Of a stretch of DNA of 64,000 bases, positions 10,901-25,900 are shown piece after piece (the first letter of the stretch is position 1; each line of letters starts with the position of its first letter). The translations under genes and the position numbers were made by a program. The notes under the pieces are model-generated. The model was not told the origin of the DNA and ran no database searches. It saw only the letters and a program-made list of their open reading frames with translations. The stretch covers positions 372,001 through 436,000 of the forward strand of contig JARUPZ010000024.1 in NCBI GenBank assembly GCA_031213475.1, in the 5' to 3' direction. This DNA is from Nereocystis luetkeana (lineage: Eukaryota; Sar; Phaeophyceae; Laminariales; Laminariaceae).

Positions 10901-13900
10901 TCGTGTGTGGTGGCTGTACAGATTTGGGTAGTTTATCTAACGTCCCCGGGTGATGCCCCCCACCGTATTTTCAAACCCCAGACGTGCCATCAAAATGTGC
11001 GGTCCTCTCTATTCCCAGGGGGGGACAATAGCTCGAGTTCACGAAACCCGCTTTTGCCCGGTTCTCCAGAGTTTGGAGGTTTTTTTTTGTGTTGGTTGTA
11101 GTCGTCGTCGTGGCTGCTACTGTGGCAAGTATCACAGTGCTACTGTAGTGGGGTTGTTGTTCTCACATAAAATCATCGTCATAGGAATAGGGCTTGTCTG
11201 TGGTCAGAAGCAAGACTATTATAAGAGGAATCTGGGGTGGAAAAAAATATATTTAGCAAACAAACCAAAAGGTGGGCACATTGACCCATGGCCATAGGGC
11301 TCGTCTGTGGTCACGGAGAGGCTCGAGTTTTCCTGGAGTGAGAAAAAAACATACTGTTCGTATCGTAGTCGAATACGAAACGAGCAAAATTCTGTGCAAA
11401 TGGCAGGCGACCCGGAGAGTCTCCGAGCTGTGTACGGGAGCGTGGCTGGGATAGGCGCGAATGGGATGAGGCTGGCAGCGTCAGGGAGTTGGCCCGATGC
11501 ATACAGCAGATCTACGAGAAGGATGATATCAGGTACGAGGCTACGCGCATACCTTCAAATCTTCGGACGAAAGGACGGCTCTGGCGGTTGGTGTTTGTTG
11601 CGAAGTACCTAGTACCAGGTATAAGACTAGGGATCTCGGCAAGATGGTAGGGTACGGTGGTGAGCAAGGTGCTTAGGTGAAAGGTGTTGCGGTTTTGTCT
11701 TCGTCAGGGACACAACTCAGCCCAGACGTCGACCACAACTAACCTGGTACGTATGCAGATACGAGTATTCCCACAAAGAAGATTCCCAGAGCGCTACGTA
11801 CGTGTAGCCATGCAAGATTCGCATCGTACGAGTATTTTCCCAAAACGCTACGCGCAACCGCCGTAAAAGATTCGCAAACGGGTATGTACGTAAGGTTCGC
11901 AAACGGGTATGCACGTTCCTACGCGGTAGATATGCTACTCCGTCACAGTATGGTGGTAAGGCACTCCTGTCGTGCGTGTGTGTGGTGAGGTGATATGGCA
12001 TGGTGATATAATATGTTTGTGATCTTAGTTTATTGGCAATAATGTCGGTTTGACACGATGAGATGGTCACCATCGCACCCATGGTACATGATTATATTAT
12101 TTATTTTGCGACTACGTACGTACTTGAATTGTTTTCTTATTTTGTTAAATTAGTTCGTTACAACCCTGCAGTGCTGTTGCTGCCTGATATCATGCGTACG
12201 TGTCCAGTGTCCAGTGTTTTACTATACTTCATACTAGATAAAAACATGTTTTCTATCGTGGTCTTCTAGGAATAATTGAATACCAACGATAACCGTGGCC
12301 GTCATCCTGCAAGTTCAATTTGTACCGGTAATATCATGGGCACACTTGAAGTACTATATATAGCTATTACAGCAGTTGTATTAAATGCCTGGTAATTATA
12401 CTATTACGGGGGACCATAGTTAATACCTGGTAGGACCTATGGTGTTCATAAAAACCTATCTATTTAACCATTTTTAGTAACAATATTTGGTCCTATTAAC
12501 TATGGTCCCCCGTAATAATAGGTGGAAGTATAACATAGGAAAAAATTGTACTCCGAAAGTCCGGCCTGGTACAGTGGTATATACCATTACGGGGGACCAT
12601 ATTAAATACCTGGTAGGGCCTACGTTACATACAAAAACCTACGTGTTTCGCTATTTTTACTAACAATGTTTGGTCCTATTACCTATGGTCCCCCCGTAAT
12701 ATTATATGAATATTATAGAGCTGCGGATAGTAATTTTCCCCCAGTTGTCCCCCAGACGGGAGTGCACTCCTAAATGGCTCAAGTCACCAACTACTGTATT
12801 AATTATTATAGTCGGACTTCATGTGAAGAGGTGGCCGAGGTAAGGGCGAGGGTACGGGACGCAGGTGTATCTGGCAGCTGGGAAGCAGTGCTTGGCTTCT
12901 TCTTTTGTTGAGATTTTTTTGTTGATGGCGAGAGCTGCGGAGGTGCTCTGGTAGAGAAGCTAGAGGTAGGGGGGAGGGACTCGACACCCAGATATACTCG
13001 TCCCACCCCACGCCAAATACTCTCCTAAATTCCTCTCATCTGATGTACTCCTACAGAACTCTCCTGTGGCTACCGATCTTTCTTCTGCTAATATAAGAAC
13101 TTTTCATTTTATGGTAATTTCTCCGTTAGGGAACATTACTCTCGTCTAACAGGCTATCCGCCCTAGGGAACATTCCTAAAAGAACGTTACTCTTGGCTAA
13201 CGGAATAACCGCCGGTCGTCCTGAGACTACAAAACTGCACACTATTATCTATACCTATAGCCCATGAGTACTTCACTCATATCAAAATTGATAGTTAGCC
13301 GTTCCCCGGAGATGCCAACTATCCATCTTATTATGGGTTTCCATACTTACGGGAAGGATTGTTGAATGCGGGCTACGTTTCTTGTTTTGGGGGACAATTT
13401 GGCACAAGTGCTTGAAATATGACTGGTGTGTCCCCAAAACGGGACTGGAGTTCTGAAAGGGTTAAAAGTAATTTGCACGAGGATTGAAAAAAAAAGAATG
13501 TTTTGGGTCATGAGTGGTAGATTGCCCCAGGCAAAACATAAAAAATGCGAACACAATGTATGGCTATACAGGCGTCTATAGAATGCTGCGCAGGTACTGC
13601 TTTATCTCTTTTCATGCCCCCGCTTCGATAAGCTTCCGCTGATTCCTGAGGCATTTTCGTGAGACGTACGTAAATTGTCAATATCCTGGAGTCCGGGCAC
13701 CCCCCAGAGGCGGGACGGATATACTGCCAGCAGATATTTATAGAGCCGTACCGAACTGTGTACAATGGTTGACACGGGTTGCCTGATATGTTTTCTGTTG
13801 AAGGAGGGAAAGCAGCAGCTGAAAAGGGGTGACGCGTGAAGTACTAGAATTGCGGGGTCATACACCCCCAACTTCTAAGAAAAGAAGGTTATTCTTCGCA

Positions 13901-16900
13901 CTCGTGTCGTCAGTCCCAATAACATTTTATTTTTTTATTTTTTCATTTTTTTGCTCATCCCATTTATTATCTTCGCCCATCTTCTTCTCTCTCTCTCTCT
14001 CCTTCCAACTCGTAACTCAGATCCGGGGTCACATAGCAGGCTCTTCTATCCCCTTCCCGCTACGGTACGTGCCTTCGTAACATGCGAAACAAAAAGAAAA
14101 ATAAAAATAAAAAATGTGAATGTCTTGCCAGCAAGTCTGAAAACAATTTTTGTCAGGTTTGGCGCATGCGCGGGCACCTCCCGCGGACGTGGTTTCCCTA
14201 CCCCCCTTGGTTGGCTGAAACAGACAGGGGTTAACAACACTTTGTTGACTTCCGATTACTTGCCAATTCTTGGACCAGTACGGACATGCGTGGAGCCGCA
14301 CGCGAGCGTCGACCCGCCGCGGCGAAGCCCCTCTTGTAATAACCTCGCATATTTTTAGCTGATCGTCAATAAAAAAGGCGTGCAAGGGTGGCGCGGGGGG
14401 GGGGGGGGGTGGGGGGGGGGATGGCGTACTCATTTGTTGCTTGCCTTAGCCATTTGACCAGTGACCACGCATCCCTTTCGAGACGGAGCACCGTTCCTAC
14501 TCCTAATAGAGACACCTCCAACAATTGGGCGCTCAATACGTTGTTTCCACACTTCCTCTGTCTGATAAGTCTGTGCCGAATTGCGCGTGAATTCGTTTGG
14601 GTACTTACACGTTGACATTTTAACCTATGGTTCGGTGCGTTAGAAAGGCAAAACACATACTGGCACAAAGCCGACTAAAAAAAAAAATGTAAAATCGAAG
14701 ACCGTGTTACACACTAAGATTAGGTCGAAATATGCCCATTTTGGCCCTTTTTTGAGTTTTTTAGTTTGTTTTTTTTTTTAGAATTCTTGAGATAATTCGT
14801 GATTACCACCCCAAACCTACCCCACATACACTACACCGGGGGGAAAAAGCGACAGAGGGAGGGGACGTTGGAGAGGGTGTTAAAATACGACAAGGTGGCT
14901 TCAGAGAAGGCTTACGCGTGGTTGACATCGAGTCCCAGCGACAGCGAGGACGGCTAATCGAGTTTTTTCCTTTTTTTTCCCCCGACACCAACAGACACTT
15001 TTTTTACCCCGCAAGTGTCTTGGTTTTAGTGTGCCCCCCCCAAGTATATTGGTTTTAATGTGGAACCCCAAGTGTCTTAGTTTTAGTATGGGTTCACTAT
15101 TATACTGGTTTGAGTATGGGGGGACCCGACATGGATCGTTGAGTAGAGGGGGGTTGGGTTCGGGCCCTACTGTTGTTGTTTTTGCCCCGCAAGTGTCTTG
15201 GTTTTTAGTGTGGGACCCCTAAGTGTCTTGGTTTTAGTGTGGGGGTCACTATTGGACCCTCAAGTGTCTTGGTTTTAGTGTAGGGGTCACTATTATACTG
15301 GTTTCAGTATAGGGGACACGTTATGGATGGTTGAGTATAATAGGGGGGGTTAGCTTAAGGGTTGGGATAATTATTGTGTTTTTTGGGGAGGTTTAGGCTA
15401 AGTGCCCCACCCACCGCCCCCCTGGAAAGGGACAAAATATGGCCGTTTTTGGGCCGACTCAATGTTTTCCGGCCCTTCGGCCGCATAGTTTAAGCACAGG
15501 CTGAAAAAAAAAAAAATGGATTTCAACCCAAAAAACGCTCAAGATTTCGAAAAAATTAGCGCCGAAGACATCGGACACGGTTAAGAGGCCGTAAAATCAA
15601 TTCGGCACAGACTTATGAGACAGAGGAAGTATATTACGTACATAAAAAACTTTTTGCTAATCTTATCCCCTTCCTGTTTGGCCGCCTGTGGCCACCATCT
15701 ATCTCCTAGGATAGCGATCGTTTTCTCGCTGTTATCTAGTGTGTCAAACTCCTCCATGCCACATTCGTCTATTTCCCTCCTCTCCTCTTCTAACACATCC
15801 CGTTCCTCCTTGTACATTTCACATTCTCCTACTATGTGAGTTCTACTCTCTATTGCTTTGCCACACGGGCACATCTGTGTATCTATTTCCTCCTCCTCAC
15901 GGCTACTGGTATACCTCTTTCTGGCAGGTCCAGGTCACCTACACAAAAGCGCAGCTTTAGCGTTTTCGCGAAGTCCATTGGGCCGTGCAGATACGTTTTC
16001 ATTCCTGTTCCTTCCCTCAATCCCTCGTATATATCTAGGTGTTTTTTCCGATTCCACCTTGTTTCGTAACGCTAGCCTTTCCCTTCTTTCTATCCTTTCT
16101 TCTACTTCTTCTGCCTGTACTTCCCAATCTTCCCGGCAGACATCACCTCTTCTTGGTTTCCCCCTATGTATTTCCATACTTTCTCAACTAACTGCGCTAT
16201 CCCACCTTATTCCAGCTCGCCCTTTTGTTACTTTCTCCCGTACAGCTCTATCAACTATGGCCGGTAGCCTCTTTTTTGGCATGTTCCTTACTTTATATTG
16301 CCATTTCAACTTTTTCATATCCCTGTTTGTCTTGAGTGGGTGCATTCCCAGTTCTGCTATTAATACTGTATTACTAGTCGTACTTGAGCATGTTACGATT
16401 TTTTTTTGCTGCTGTCATCTGTACTGTTTCCAACTGTTTTACGAGTTTCGCATTCCCTTCATACTTCTCCTGCATATTCTAGCTTTGGTACTATCACATT
16501 CATCAGGATACATCTCTTAATCCTGGTGTCAAGGTGCGAGTCCGTTAGGATCGCATCCATCTTGCCTGTGTGCGCATTTACCCTTTCCTATTAGTTTTGC
16601 TATATATGTGTCTCAAGAGCAGTATTTTGACATCTCTACGCCAAGGTACGTATACTGGTCTACGATCGGCAATTCATCTTCTCCCCACTTCCAACTGAAA
16701 TTTATCGGGTTCACCGTATCTTCGTTACAAACAACTACTGCGCATGTCTTTACGTTCGCCGTCACCCTCCATTTCCTAGTGTATTCTAGCGCCGTCTCTA
16801 TTTGTTTCTGCAATCCTTCGGGTGTTTCTGATATCCCCACGAAGTCATCCACAAAATTCAATCCCGACTCCGTATCTTCCCCGACTTGCTGCTCCAACTG

Positions 16901-19900
16901 CTAGTACCAGGTCGTTAATATATATCTTGAATAGGTTGGGTGACAGCGTACATCCCTGTGCTACTCCTTGTAAAATATCAACATACTTCGATATTTCCCC
17001 GTCCAGCATCACATCACTTGTCTCACGTTCCGTCGGATTTTTCATCATTCTCCACATCTTCCTATTTCCCATAGTTTTTTTCCACAATCTATTTCTCCAT
17101 GCTGCGTCGTAGGCCTTCTGTACATCTAGAAAGAAACAGTAGGTTGGTAGTCCCGCGTCTTTCCTACCTTGGAGTATCTTACCTAGAGTGTACACACGGT
17201 CTACGTAGCTATGGTTTGGCCTAAACCCTGCTTGCCCTTCGCTTATTTTGTCTTCCTTCTCCATCGTCGTTCCCTATCGTTCATAATCTTACCAATGCAA
17301 AATGTGTTGCGTACTGTGCTTAGTAGCGTTATCCCTCTATAGTTCCCCGGGTCAGCCTTATATCCCTTCTTGAATAAGTTTACTACTACCCCTTCTCTCC
17401 ACCTCCTGGGTGCGTACTCGTTTTTCCATAACCAGCTATACAACATAACCAGCATGATAAGCGTTCCTTCTCCCCCGTACTTCATAAATTCATTCACTAT
17501 TTGGTCTGCCCCTGCTGCTTTTTTATTCTTAAGTTTAGCTACACATTTATTTACCTCTTCCCTTGGGAACTCTCTCTGTAACCCTCCCGAACCACTGTCT
17601 TCCCTTTCTGATGCATTTACGTTCGCCTCTGCCCACGCGTTGATTTCCTTTTCGAATTCTGCGTCTAACGTTTCGTTGGCTGTGGGTGTTCCTAGCTTAC
17701 GGTAATGCTCGACTAGTACTTCCCTTTTTCCCTTCGAACTACTATTAATATCCATTCTTCCGTTCTGTGTTCTTAAGGTAGCTATTCCCGTGTCTGCCCC
17801 TCCTGCTTGTTTGCCAAGTATCCCTTTTATCCCTACCCACATATGCTTCATCCCGCCCTCAAAGTCTTCCATATCCCTTTCCTCTTCTTCTCCACCATCT
17901 TTTTTACTTTCTTTCTAGCTATATCATATATATTCCACCCATCCTGTCGTAGTTTTGCTCGATGTATACCTTGCGTGTGCCTTTCTCCTTACTGGTAAAG
18001 CCTCTTTCACTTCTTCACCCCACCATTTTACTGCTCTGTTGCATACCATTAAATATCAACTTTTTCCCTATTACTTTACTTGTTGTGGTCTTGACCAACT
18101 TCTCCCATCCTTCTATTATCCTAGCTCCTGCATCACCCCTCTCTATCTCGTTCCTGTTGTACCTATTGTTTCCAGTATCTCGGCAAATTGCTCTGCATTT
18201 TTGGCCATGTATTCTGGCACTCTTCCCGTTTCTCTTTTACTTCTAGTTTATATATTCTCCATCTGTGTAGTTTCCTAGCTCGTCTTTGTTCAATAATCCT
18301 TGTCCGTCGACTGTCTGTCCATATTAGACAGTGATCCGTAGTCCCTACGTCCGCTGCGCATACGTGGAGTTCTGTTTCCTTCCTACTTCCATTTTCTTCT
18401 TTATAAAGTCAAGGATAGAGCTTCCTCCCTTCTGTTCTGCTCTGTCTAGCCCATTCCGGTTCTGCCTTTTTTACTCTGTCGTTCAACGTCTTCATCTCGT
18501 TGGGTTTGAGGAACTTCAACATCTCTTCCCCATTCTTAATATTATTTGTTACTTCCCCATATTGTCCAATGCTCTCATTCAGTTTGCTTGCCTTCCCAAT
18601 TCTTGAATTAAAATCTCCCACTATTAATAGTACTACTTCTCTTTGCCTCTTATACTTCTGTACATCTACTGCTACTTCTCCGAACTTCCTCTGTATATCT
18701 TTTATCGTAATCTTCGACTCTGGGGGCATATTGATGTTTCCTAAGAAGTAATCTTTCGCTCCCCGCTCCCCTGGTATCTTAATCCATATGATTTCGCCGA
18801 ATTTAGTATCTTTGACCACCTCCATTATGTCACACAGGTATTCTTTGGCTAGAAACTCCAGGCCCCCCGCCCCCATATTCTTGCTATTATGTCCCTTCCT
18901 CTTCTTCCCTATCCATGCGTACTCTCCAACTTTGCATCCTATCTCCCCCCCCCCCTCTTTCTCCCACGACTCTTGAATTCCCACTATGTCTAGGTCGCGC
19001 TTACTTACTTGTTTGACAATTTCGATCCTTTCGCGTTCTTCCGTGGCGAACCCACATACGTTCCATGATCCTATCATCAATCTCTTTTTCGTTTCACTAT
19101 CGGCCTTAGTCTTACCTGTTGTTCCTTTTCCGTTGTTGCTACGAGTATTTCTGTCATCTCTTCTTTGGGCATTCTTTCCACTTCCGTTTCTGTTTTTGTC
19201 TTGTTCTACGCCCCTATGTTTCTCCCCCATTTCCTTTGAGCCACTTGCTGTTTCCTGCCTTCCCTTACCTTCGTTCACCCTAGGGCTGCGTCGTAGTTTC
19301 GCTTTTCCATTAGCTATACATACTCTCCGTCCCAGTCTTCTAACCCATGCCTACACTTTTTCGGTCTCTATCCTCTGCCACTCCATGCTCGCTTTCGGCT
19401 TTAGCGTGTCTCGAAAGTGTTCTCCCTCTCGTTCTACGTTTTCTATTGCAAAGCAGTATAGTCCTACTTCTTCGCACTTCCTCTTGAACTCAATCCTCGT
19501 CATGTCGCTAGGAACTCCAAATATCAGCACTATTAGTGCTTCACCCTGCCAGTCTTTCTTGCTCCACCCACCCTGCCTCACCGTCTTTCTCCTAATCTCT
19601 TCCGAGAATGTCTCCAGCTTGTTTGTGTTCATAATGGTAGTGGGAAACGTTCAAGTTACTGGGACTTCCCAATCCTAGTACTCGTTGGGGGTCTGGTGTC
19701 TTTCAGTTCTTTTGCCGGCGCACCACACTAAATAGTGTCTCCAACACGGGCTGACCGGGTAGGGGGGGGGTACTCATAGAAGAGATGTACTGGATCTCAT
19801 GCATGGCCGTAGTCGTATGACCATAGACCCTCGCATCCCCACAATGCCGGGACGGAGCATGCCGTTTTCACGGACCAGGCAGACATTGCTTGCACCGAGC

Positions 19901-22900
19901 GCGAAGCGCCGTGGGGTGTCCGGCGAGTCGCATGAAGGGTGAGCTGTATCCTACCAAGAACCGCCTGTGAAAGCGGACTTGCATATGGATGACAGCTTCA
20001 ATGAGTTCAATTTAATTTCCGGTGTAGCCACTTCCAGAGACAGCAATGGGAGTACTGTGTAACTGCCTCTTGGGTGACTTCCCTTTAACACTACGTGATA
20101 CGATCATTCCCAATTGTGCGAAGTAAAGTTTTTTTCCCTCGCACAAATGATGTAACTCGATGACCAGCTGTGGGCGACCGCCAAAAAAAATGAAAAGAGA
20201 AAAAAACGGTACCCTGGTTGTCTAGTTCACGTAGTGAGCGACATGTTTTACAGTGTCGTTGCCAACCGACCCCAATCCAACCTATATATAATGGGGGGGA
20301 AGGCGATTTGGCTCGCTTCGCTCGCCTGATTCACGTCGGCATGTCGGATGGTCAACAGCCAACTTGCCGACTAGCGCCGGTTAGCTGGCTAACGGCCCAA
20401 AAATGTCGATTCGTGTTTAACGTTTATCGTGAAATCCTTTCGTCTTTTAATTTTTCAGAGCTGCACCATTTTTTTTCAAGGACGAAAATACCTGGAATTC
20501 GTGTAGGATAAAATGTCGCAGTGGCTGATGGGCTAACATTTTGCGGCCGAAATGAGATGTACCACTCTGATACGAACGTCCAATATCCCTGTTTCGACTC
20601 TGATGCGGACGGCACGTATCGGTATGAACATGGAGTATCATCCCGGAGTGGACTCTGATGTGAACATGGCCGTCAATATTATCCCCATTTGGAGTCTGAG
20701 GTGACTGTGAAAAGAGTGCTATATTTTCGGTCAGAGTGGGATACACGCGTTCTGTCAGTCGTAAACGCTGCTGTTTTTGCACGCTAGTCGCGCTTAGGGT
20801 GGATGTGTGTATGTGTGTTTTCTGTTTTCCTCGTCTGTGCCCGCAGCTGGTGCGTGCGTACGTGCGTGCGTACCTCTCTGGGCTGAACAGTTACGACGGA
20901 CACTGAGTGTGCAGAATGGTTTACTGTGAAGAACACATGCACCTTTGCGCACGCCCCCTTGGGACGGATGATACTCCCATTCCCACCTGATGATCTATTA
21001 ATAGACAGATTACATTCCCATTCCCTGTTGATGATCTAGACAGATGATCTTCCCATTCCCTCTTGATCATCTAGACAGATGATAGTCCCAGTCCCACGTC
21101 ATGATCTAGATAGGCATCACAAGGCAGATGTTCGCACGCACCTTTACGCACGCACCCTTGACCAGAGGATATCCTCATTCCCACTTGATGATCTAGGTAC
21201 GCATCTCAAGGTATGTATGTAGGATCTAGCTCGTGTTGCCGAGTGAGGTCCGCAAAATGGGCATGATCTACGTATTTTGCGCGTATTTTCTGGGCTGGAT
21301 CTGTACCGATCTGTACTGTGTACAGACCCTGCACAACGTATTATCATTTGCGGCGGGTAAGGAACTGCGTATATTCTCAGATGATCCACAGCTACAGATG
21401 ATGGGCTCTCCGTCGCGTGAAAGGCTTACTGCGAAGAACACACACACGCAGACCTTTTGTCACATTTGCGACCGCTGCCACCGCTTCGGCGACGGGCGCA
21501 GGGCAAAGGTGATGCAGGCGGCGGCGGGGGAGGGGGCGGGCCTGGAATTCGACAAGGACAACAGCATCGCGATGGCGTTCGTGGCTGCGGCCAGCAATCT
21601 CCGTAGCAGAGTCTTCCAGGTACTTTTTGGTATTTGCGTTTTTTTTTTTTTTTTGTGATCATTTTTTGTGGCGGCTCGCGATGAGGTATGATATGAGCTA
21701 CCAGGTACAATGTTACTATTAATAGGTGTGTTACTACAGTATGTACGAATAGCCAGGCGGATCAGCTCTTGCTTCCTTTTTTTTCTTCTTTTTTTTCGTA
21801 TGGTACAGATCCTATTCATATTTATAGTACAGGGTTTGCACCAGGAAGGCGAAAGTTTCGGCAGCAAACCTCACCCCCGTCTTACTATCTCTAGCCAAAC
21901 GGCTTCCGTGAAAATAAAAACGCCTCTTTTGTGTGGCTCCATTCATACAAAATCACCGTGTGAACCCTCCGCGATGTTGTTATAGAGGGGAAAGTTGACG
22001 ACAAAAAAGTGAAAGACGACTGCGGCAGCAACGGCCACTGCGCGAGCTGGAAATGGCACAATGGTTGGCGTCCGAGTTGCGATGGTTGAATGCATGGAGT
22101 CGCGCGGCAGGGGCACCTCGTTACACATCCTGTTGTACCCGTACTGCTCCTAGACGGCTGATAACATGACCCCAAAGCTACCAACCATTGCTTTCGTGGC
22201 TTTATTGGGGTTCCTATCGCACATGAGGGTGAACATGTTGAAAAACGCGCCTTTTGGCGACCGATGCAATGATCACGTTCGCGTTGCCAACCGTTTACGG
22301 GCATCGTGAGGGTGGGGGATCATGTTGCGCCCTGGCCGTGCACGACCCCTTGCGTCCAACCATTGTATCTCGGACACTGAATCTTGTAGCATGCCCCAAT
22401 CACCTTGACTATTACGGAGGACCATAGTAAATAGGACCAAATATTGTTCGTAAAACTAGGGAAATGTGTAGGATCTTGTTTCCGCTGTTAGGTTCTGTTT
22501 ACTAACTATGGTCCCCCGCAATAGTGGCCGTTGCTGCGATGGTGAGGTACCCCTGTCAAGCCTCTAGACGGTTTATAACATGAAAAGTATTTTGACATCT
22601 ACAGTACTGATTCAACATGCATATTAATAGCGGTACGCAAAGCACAGCATGCACTTCAATGTGCGCCTCTCTTTTTTTTTCGTGTGTGGCCAGATCCCAG
22701 TGCAGAGCCTATACGAGGCGAAGGGTACGGCGGGGAACATCATCCCCGCCATCGCCACCACCAACGCCATCATCGCGGGTTTGCAGGTGATATGGTGGGG
22801 TGTGGTGTGTCGCAGTGACGCGTTCGCTCCGTTGAAGTGCTCTTTTATTCGTGTGCGGTTAGGGGGACTATTGGCAGTGTTAATGACCACTCTGCCCGGG

Positions 22901-25900
22901 AATGTAAGGAGCGTTGGTGTCTTCATATGTATTCCTAAATGGTCCACATCTCCGGCACATATATCATGATCTATCTGATCTATCTACAGATGATCTAGAT
23001 TATCTAGTTCTTCACCTGCCGTTGTGCAGGATCTGCGTTGATCTGCCTTGTAGGGCAGATCCAACCCAGGAAACATGTGGAGCCTGTAGATAATCATGCA
23101 GGTTATACGGTTACCACCCGACAACACGAGCTAGATCACACAAGATCGGGAATAGATTATCTATCTGCCTGGAAAGATCTAGATCATGATCTGTACATGA
23201 TATGTACATGATAATCTGTCCGAGGTGTGAAACCTTCCTTATATTTCCGTCCAGAGTGGCAGTAAGGACCGTTGAAATCTTCATACGTTAGTGCCGATCC
23301 CTCTATAGTACCGGTATGTATGCGCCAGGCGGCAATACCGGCACTATAGCGGCAACCAGCACTATGCACTCCGCACACGACTGTTCCACACGGGTAAAGT
23401 CCAAAATCCCATCTGCGCCAAGAGATTTGACAGGCACGGTAGCCGGCAACCGGCACTATAGAGGGGCCGGCACTACTATTACGGGGGGCCATGGTAAGCA
23501 GAACCTACCGTACACACGAAAACCTCTATAAATCGCTATTTTTACTAACAATATTTGGTCCTGTTTACTATGCACCCCCGAAATAATACTATGCTGTAAC
23601 TGGACCTTCTGTACTGTAGAATATCCTCACAGTTACGTCCACGTGCTGCTTGCTGAACCGACGTTTTTTTTTATGAGCGTACATGTTTAACGTAGTAAGT
23701 GTTCCCATCCATTTCCATCCCCCCCCGCGACCCGATGCGACGGTACCCATCCATCCATCCATCCATCCATCCATCCACGAAGGTGATGGAAGCTTTGAAG
23801 ATCCTCAAGGGAGGGGTTTCCATCAGCAAGGCGTGCTGTTACACCTACTGCCTCAGGGAGCCTACCCGGAAGGGGCTGTTTTTGCTGCCGACCCCTCTCG
23901 AGAAACCCGCTCCGTCCTGCTTCGTGTGCAACACTAACACGGTGAGGGCAACAAAAATGAAAGTTTGATCTATCGAACAGATCGTATCACAGATGAGACA
24001 GATCAGATCAGATCAGATCCCCGATTAATGAGCTGGATATTTCGGGCCCGATACTTCCCTGGATGGTATGTATGATGCGTGCGGCGGAATGTCTAGATAC
24101 TGTTTGATCGCACATGAGACAGATCAGACCAGGTCAATCAGTAAATTACTACTGCCTGTACATACTGTGTCAGTGTCCAGCCCTCAAGATTTAGACTTGA
24201 CGTGTCTATTTCTGTAGATCTAGAATATGCGTGGGGAAATGTGCTGATGTACGGTATTCGTAGTGATAAAATTATCAATCTGGCTTCGCTGCAGTACCTA
24301 GGTTGTTAGGTTGTTATTGTTGCCGTAAATGTAACTTTTAAAACATTAAATGACCACGCACGAAAACGCCGCAGAGCACGTCATAACTGCCTCGTAGCTT
24401 ACAAACGTTCGGATAAAACAGTATCGGTATGTCGTTAGTCGCGCTTGTTGTCGCTGTTACTACAGCTGCCGTTGACGCGTATTATTGTCATTATTGACGA
24501 AATGTTTGGTCGTTGCCGTAGATAATTCCGTTATATGGTTGCCATGTGTTTGTCTTCTATCCTATGCAGACTCGCTATCTCGGCCGTTGAAAAATCAAGA
24601 GAAGTTTTCCGGCCACAGTTACGGTTACGTTTTACCATTGACGTTTCCGTAGTAAATTTACCGTTGATGGTACTGTTGTCATTTGCCGTATTATTTACCG
24701 TTGGCAATACCGTTATATTCGCCATTCAGACTACCGTTGTATCTTCCGTTGACGAGTACCGTTATCGCTACCGTTGGCATTTTGTCCCTCCATCTTGCAG
24801 CTGGAGCTGTGCCTCGACACGGACACTCTAACCCTCCAAGATCTGGTGGACAAGGTGTTGAAGCAGAGGCTGGGGATCAACGAGCCGACCGTTGGCCTCG
24901 GCTCGACCACCATTTACGAGGAGGGGGAGGGCGCGGACGAGCGGCTAGAAGTTAACCTGGTCAAGCTGCTCAAGGTAAAGCGGTGTGTGGAACGTGGACC
25001 GAACCGGTAGCAGTGTGTCGCGGCGATGTCGGCGAAACCTTCACAGCCCGCATAGATCATGATCTATCTATCTATCTATAGTAGATCATTTATACGGCGG
25101 TGTCAAGTGAAAAGTCCTTACCTGAGATAAATCATGATCTAGATGATCTATTCCTTCACGGCGATGTCGGTGAAAAGTCGACACCCACGACAGACGACGA
25201 TCTATCTATATATATATATATATACTTGTATGTCTGCAGATATATCATATAGCTCTTCCTCGCCTGCCGCCGCGAGAGGCAGTGTGCAGGATCTACCTGC
25301 ATATTAATAGCACTGATCCAACCCAGGAAATATGCGCTCAGATCATGCGGACTCTATACACGTCCCACCCGGCAACATGAGCTAGGTCATACAAATCATA
25401 CAGATCATACTGATCATACAAATAAATCGATCGGGAATAGATGTGCCTTGAAAAATCTACATCATGGAAGCGGGAATCGATGGTCTATCGTAAGTGTACA
25501 TCATGGAAACAGTAGGAAGAGCGGTAACGGTGGTCTGTGTTGCGGCAGTCGGCCTTAGCTTCGACAAAAAGGTTGCAGAGTGCAGGGCTATTTTTGCCGC
25601 GCGGAGGTCGGCTTCGCTCCAGCACTTTCCCACCTCTGCGCGTCTATGACCGTCGTTGTTTTACTATTACGGGGGACCATAGTTAATAGGACCAAATTTT
25701 GTTAGTAAAAATGGTTGAGATATAGGTTTTTATGTATACCATAAGTCCTAATAACTATGGTCCCCCGTAATAACGCGCTCGTGCTCTCGTCGCCCCTAGA
25801 GATGTTTGCTTTTTCGTTGTTGCTTACATCAGTGTACTGATAAAAACAGCCACGGACGTATGATTTATGATACATTTGTTCGATTCGATTCTCATGTTTG

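Larger units (their letters stand above)
15581..19632 (-). mobile_element. Non-LTR retrotransposon (LINE) relic, minus strand
   Basis: A minus-strand chain of blocks in LINE order lies here: an ORF1-like N-terminal fragment, an apurinic-type endonuclease, a reverse transcriptase and a C-terminal CxC-H-C knuckle. The frame changes at least at about 18,408, 17,260 and 16,900, and again in the tail, so it is inactive. It is about 4 kb, inserted antisense in UBA2 intron h. The family was not assigned. Confidence 0.93.
11533..21501 (+). other. UBA2 intron h, about 10 kb, hosting a LINE relic
   Basis: This is the longest intron of the gene. Beyond the features listed separately it holds 12.1-13.3 kb of unassigned AT-rich sequence, a G-run near 14394-14420, and 20.3-21.5 kb of unassigned sequence with GATGATCTA..ACAGATGAT repeats. 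No host exon was found inside. Confidence 0.8.

Noticed and set aside
15858-19678. Long plus-strand frames of 100-230 aa
   Set aside because: Antisense shadows of the LINE, whose reverse transcriptase and endonuclease motifs are on the minus strand.
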